A DNA stretch of 7,228 nt, from assembly GCA_020024675.1 (NCBI GenBank), contig JAHHTM010000058.1, positions 1 through 7,228 on the forward strand, written 5' to 3'. The stretch is from Muricomes sp. Lineage in GTDB: Bacteria > Bacillota > Clostridia > Lachnospirales > Lachnospiraceae. Position numbers and translations under genes: made by a program. A model generated the notes under the pieces. It was not told the DNA's origin. It made no database searches and saw nothing but the letters and a program-made list of their open reading frames with translations. Shown here one piece after another: positions 6,816 to 7,228 of the stretch (the stretch's first letter is position 1; each line of letters begins with the position of its first letter).

Positions 6816-7228
6816 ATGGGAAATTCAGTTGGAATGTTAGAGCTGTCTAGTATAGCAAAAGGAATTGAAACTTGTGACCACGTACTTAAATCTGCTGAGG
6901 TTGAATTATTAAGAGCCTCCACATTATGTCCAGGTAAATATATGATCATCATCGGCGGAGACACAAGTAGTGTTAACGCTGCTATGAGCGTCGGAGAAGA
7001 AATTGCAGGACCTTTCCTTGTTGATAAACTTCTTATTGCCAATGTAAGCGATCAGCTTATGCCTGCTATCAGTAACACAACAGAAGTACCAATGAAAGGT
7101 GCTGTTGGTGTTATCGAATTTTATTCTGTTGCATCTGCTATTGTTGCTGCAGATACAGCCGCAAAAGCTGCTGATGTACATCTTATGGAAATCCGTACAG
7201 GATTTGCTGTTGGTGGTAAAGGTTTCGT
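6816..7228 (+). CDS. pduT: PduT-like tandem-BMC microcompartment shell protein (3' end off window)
   Basis: The first 137 codons of a shell protein that runs off the right edge. GGAGG (6803-6807) lies eight bases before the ATG, and only 14 bp separate it from pduS, so the two are surely co-transcribed. Residues 4-90 form one complete BMC domain, with VGMLELSSIAKG at the start and the IIIGGDTSSVNAAM segment at 45-58. A second BMC domain begins at about 97 (GAVGVIEFYSVASAI), the tandem layout of PduT-type trimers. C38 in the pore loop STLCPGK corresponds to Cys38 of Salmonella PduT, which holds a [4Fe-4S] cluster at the trimer axis. Such a cluster would let electrons pass through the shell, with PduS as likely partner. 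About 45 further residues are expected beyond the window. Confidence 0.93.
   Translation, partial: MGNSVGMLELSSIAKGIETCDHVLKSAEVELLRASTLCPGKYMIIIGGDTSSVNAAMSVGEEIAGPFLVDKLLIANVSDQLMPAISNTTEVPMKGAVGVIEFYSVASAIVAADTAAKAADVHLMEIRTGFAVGGKGF

Noticed and set aside
6201..7181. Minus-strand open frames of 75-85 codons opposite pduS and pduT
   Set aside because: They are complements of strongly conserved coding sequence, with cysteine-poor, unrecognisable products; they are shadows of the real genes.
1..7228. Defence system, phage, transposon, CRISPR or tRNA content
   Set aside because: No repeat-spacer arrays, transposase motifs, terminal inverted repeats, integrase sites or cloverleaf patterns were seen; all long frames are accounted for by the genes listed.

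Overview
The window looks like a low-GC Firmicute chromosome, most likely a gut-type Lachnospiraceae or close clostridial relative. The reasons are the AT-rich sequence, strong GGAGG-type ribosome binding sites, a large DUF5717-like protein (a family I know mainly from Lachnospiraceae), a BmrR-like MerR regulator paired with a MATE pump, and a pduS-pduT pair from a bacterial microcompartment (BMC) locus. The genus cannot be fixed from the sequence alone.

Layout. Positions 1-1852 (minus strand) hold the N-terminal 617 codons of a large DUF5717-like protein whose 3' end lies off the left edge. A 122-bp divergent intergenic region (1853-1974) separates it from a CobD-like PLP enzyme (1975-3069, plus). 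In that region two TATAAT boxes lie back to back in a perfect palindrome. The PLP gene converges with a MATE efflux transporter (3070-4392, minus) with no bases between them: both stop codons lie in one TGATCA palindrome. The MATE gene is divergent from a BmrR-like MerR regulator (4474-5301, plus). Their 81-bp spacer carries a textbook MerR-type promoter with a 19-bp spacer over a dyad, plus an overlapping candidate promoter for merR. After a 150-bp gap with an extended -10 promoter, a new plus-strand operon begins: pduS (5452-6801), then pduT (6816 to the right edge, incomplete).

How the genes fit together. MerR and MATE form a self-contained drug-responsive efflux module. PduS and PduT are the electron-transfer end of a microcompartment: a flavin/Fe-S reductase and a shell protein expected to carry an Fe-S cluster in its pore. 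The signature enzyme lies beyond the right edge, so the substrate (1,2-propanediol by a B12-dependent or glycyl-radical route, or something else) cannot be read here. The CobD-like enzyme would fit cobalamin linker synthesis, which is suggestive beside a PduS-type reductase, but no other cob gene is present and the link is inference. The DUF5717 protein has no known function.

No RNA genes, CRISPR arrays, insertion sequences or prophage signatures were seen. No fully novel multi-gene system is evident. The points most worth a second look are the large uncharacterised DUF5717 protein and its palindromic divergent promoter, the zero-gap convergent gene junction, and the start of the microcompartment operon.
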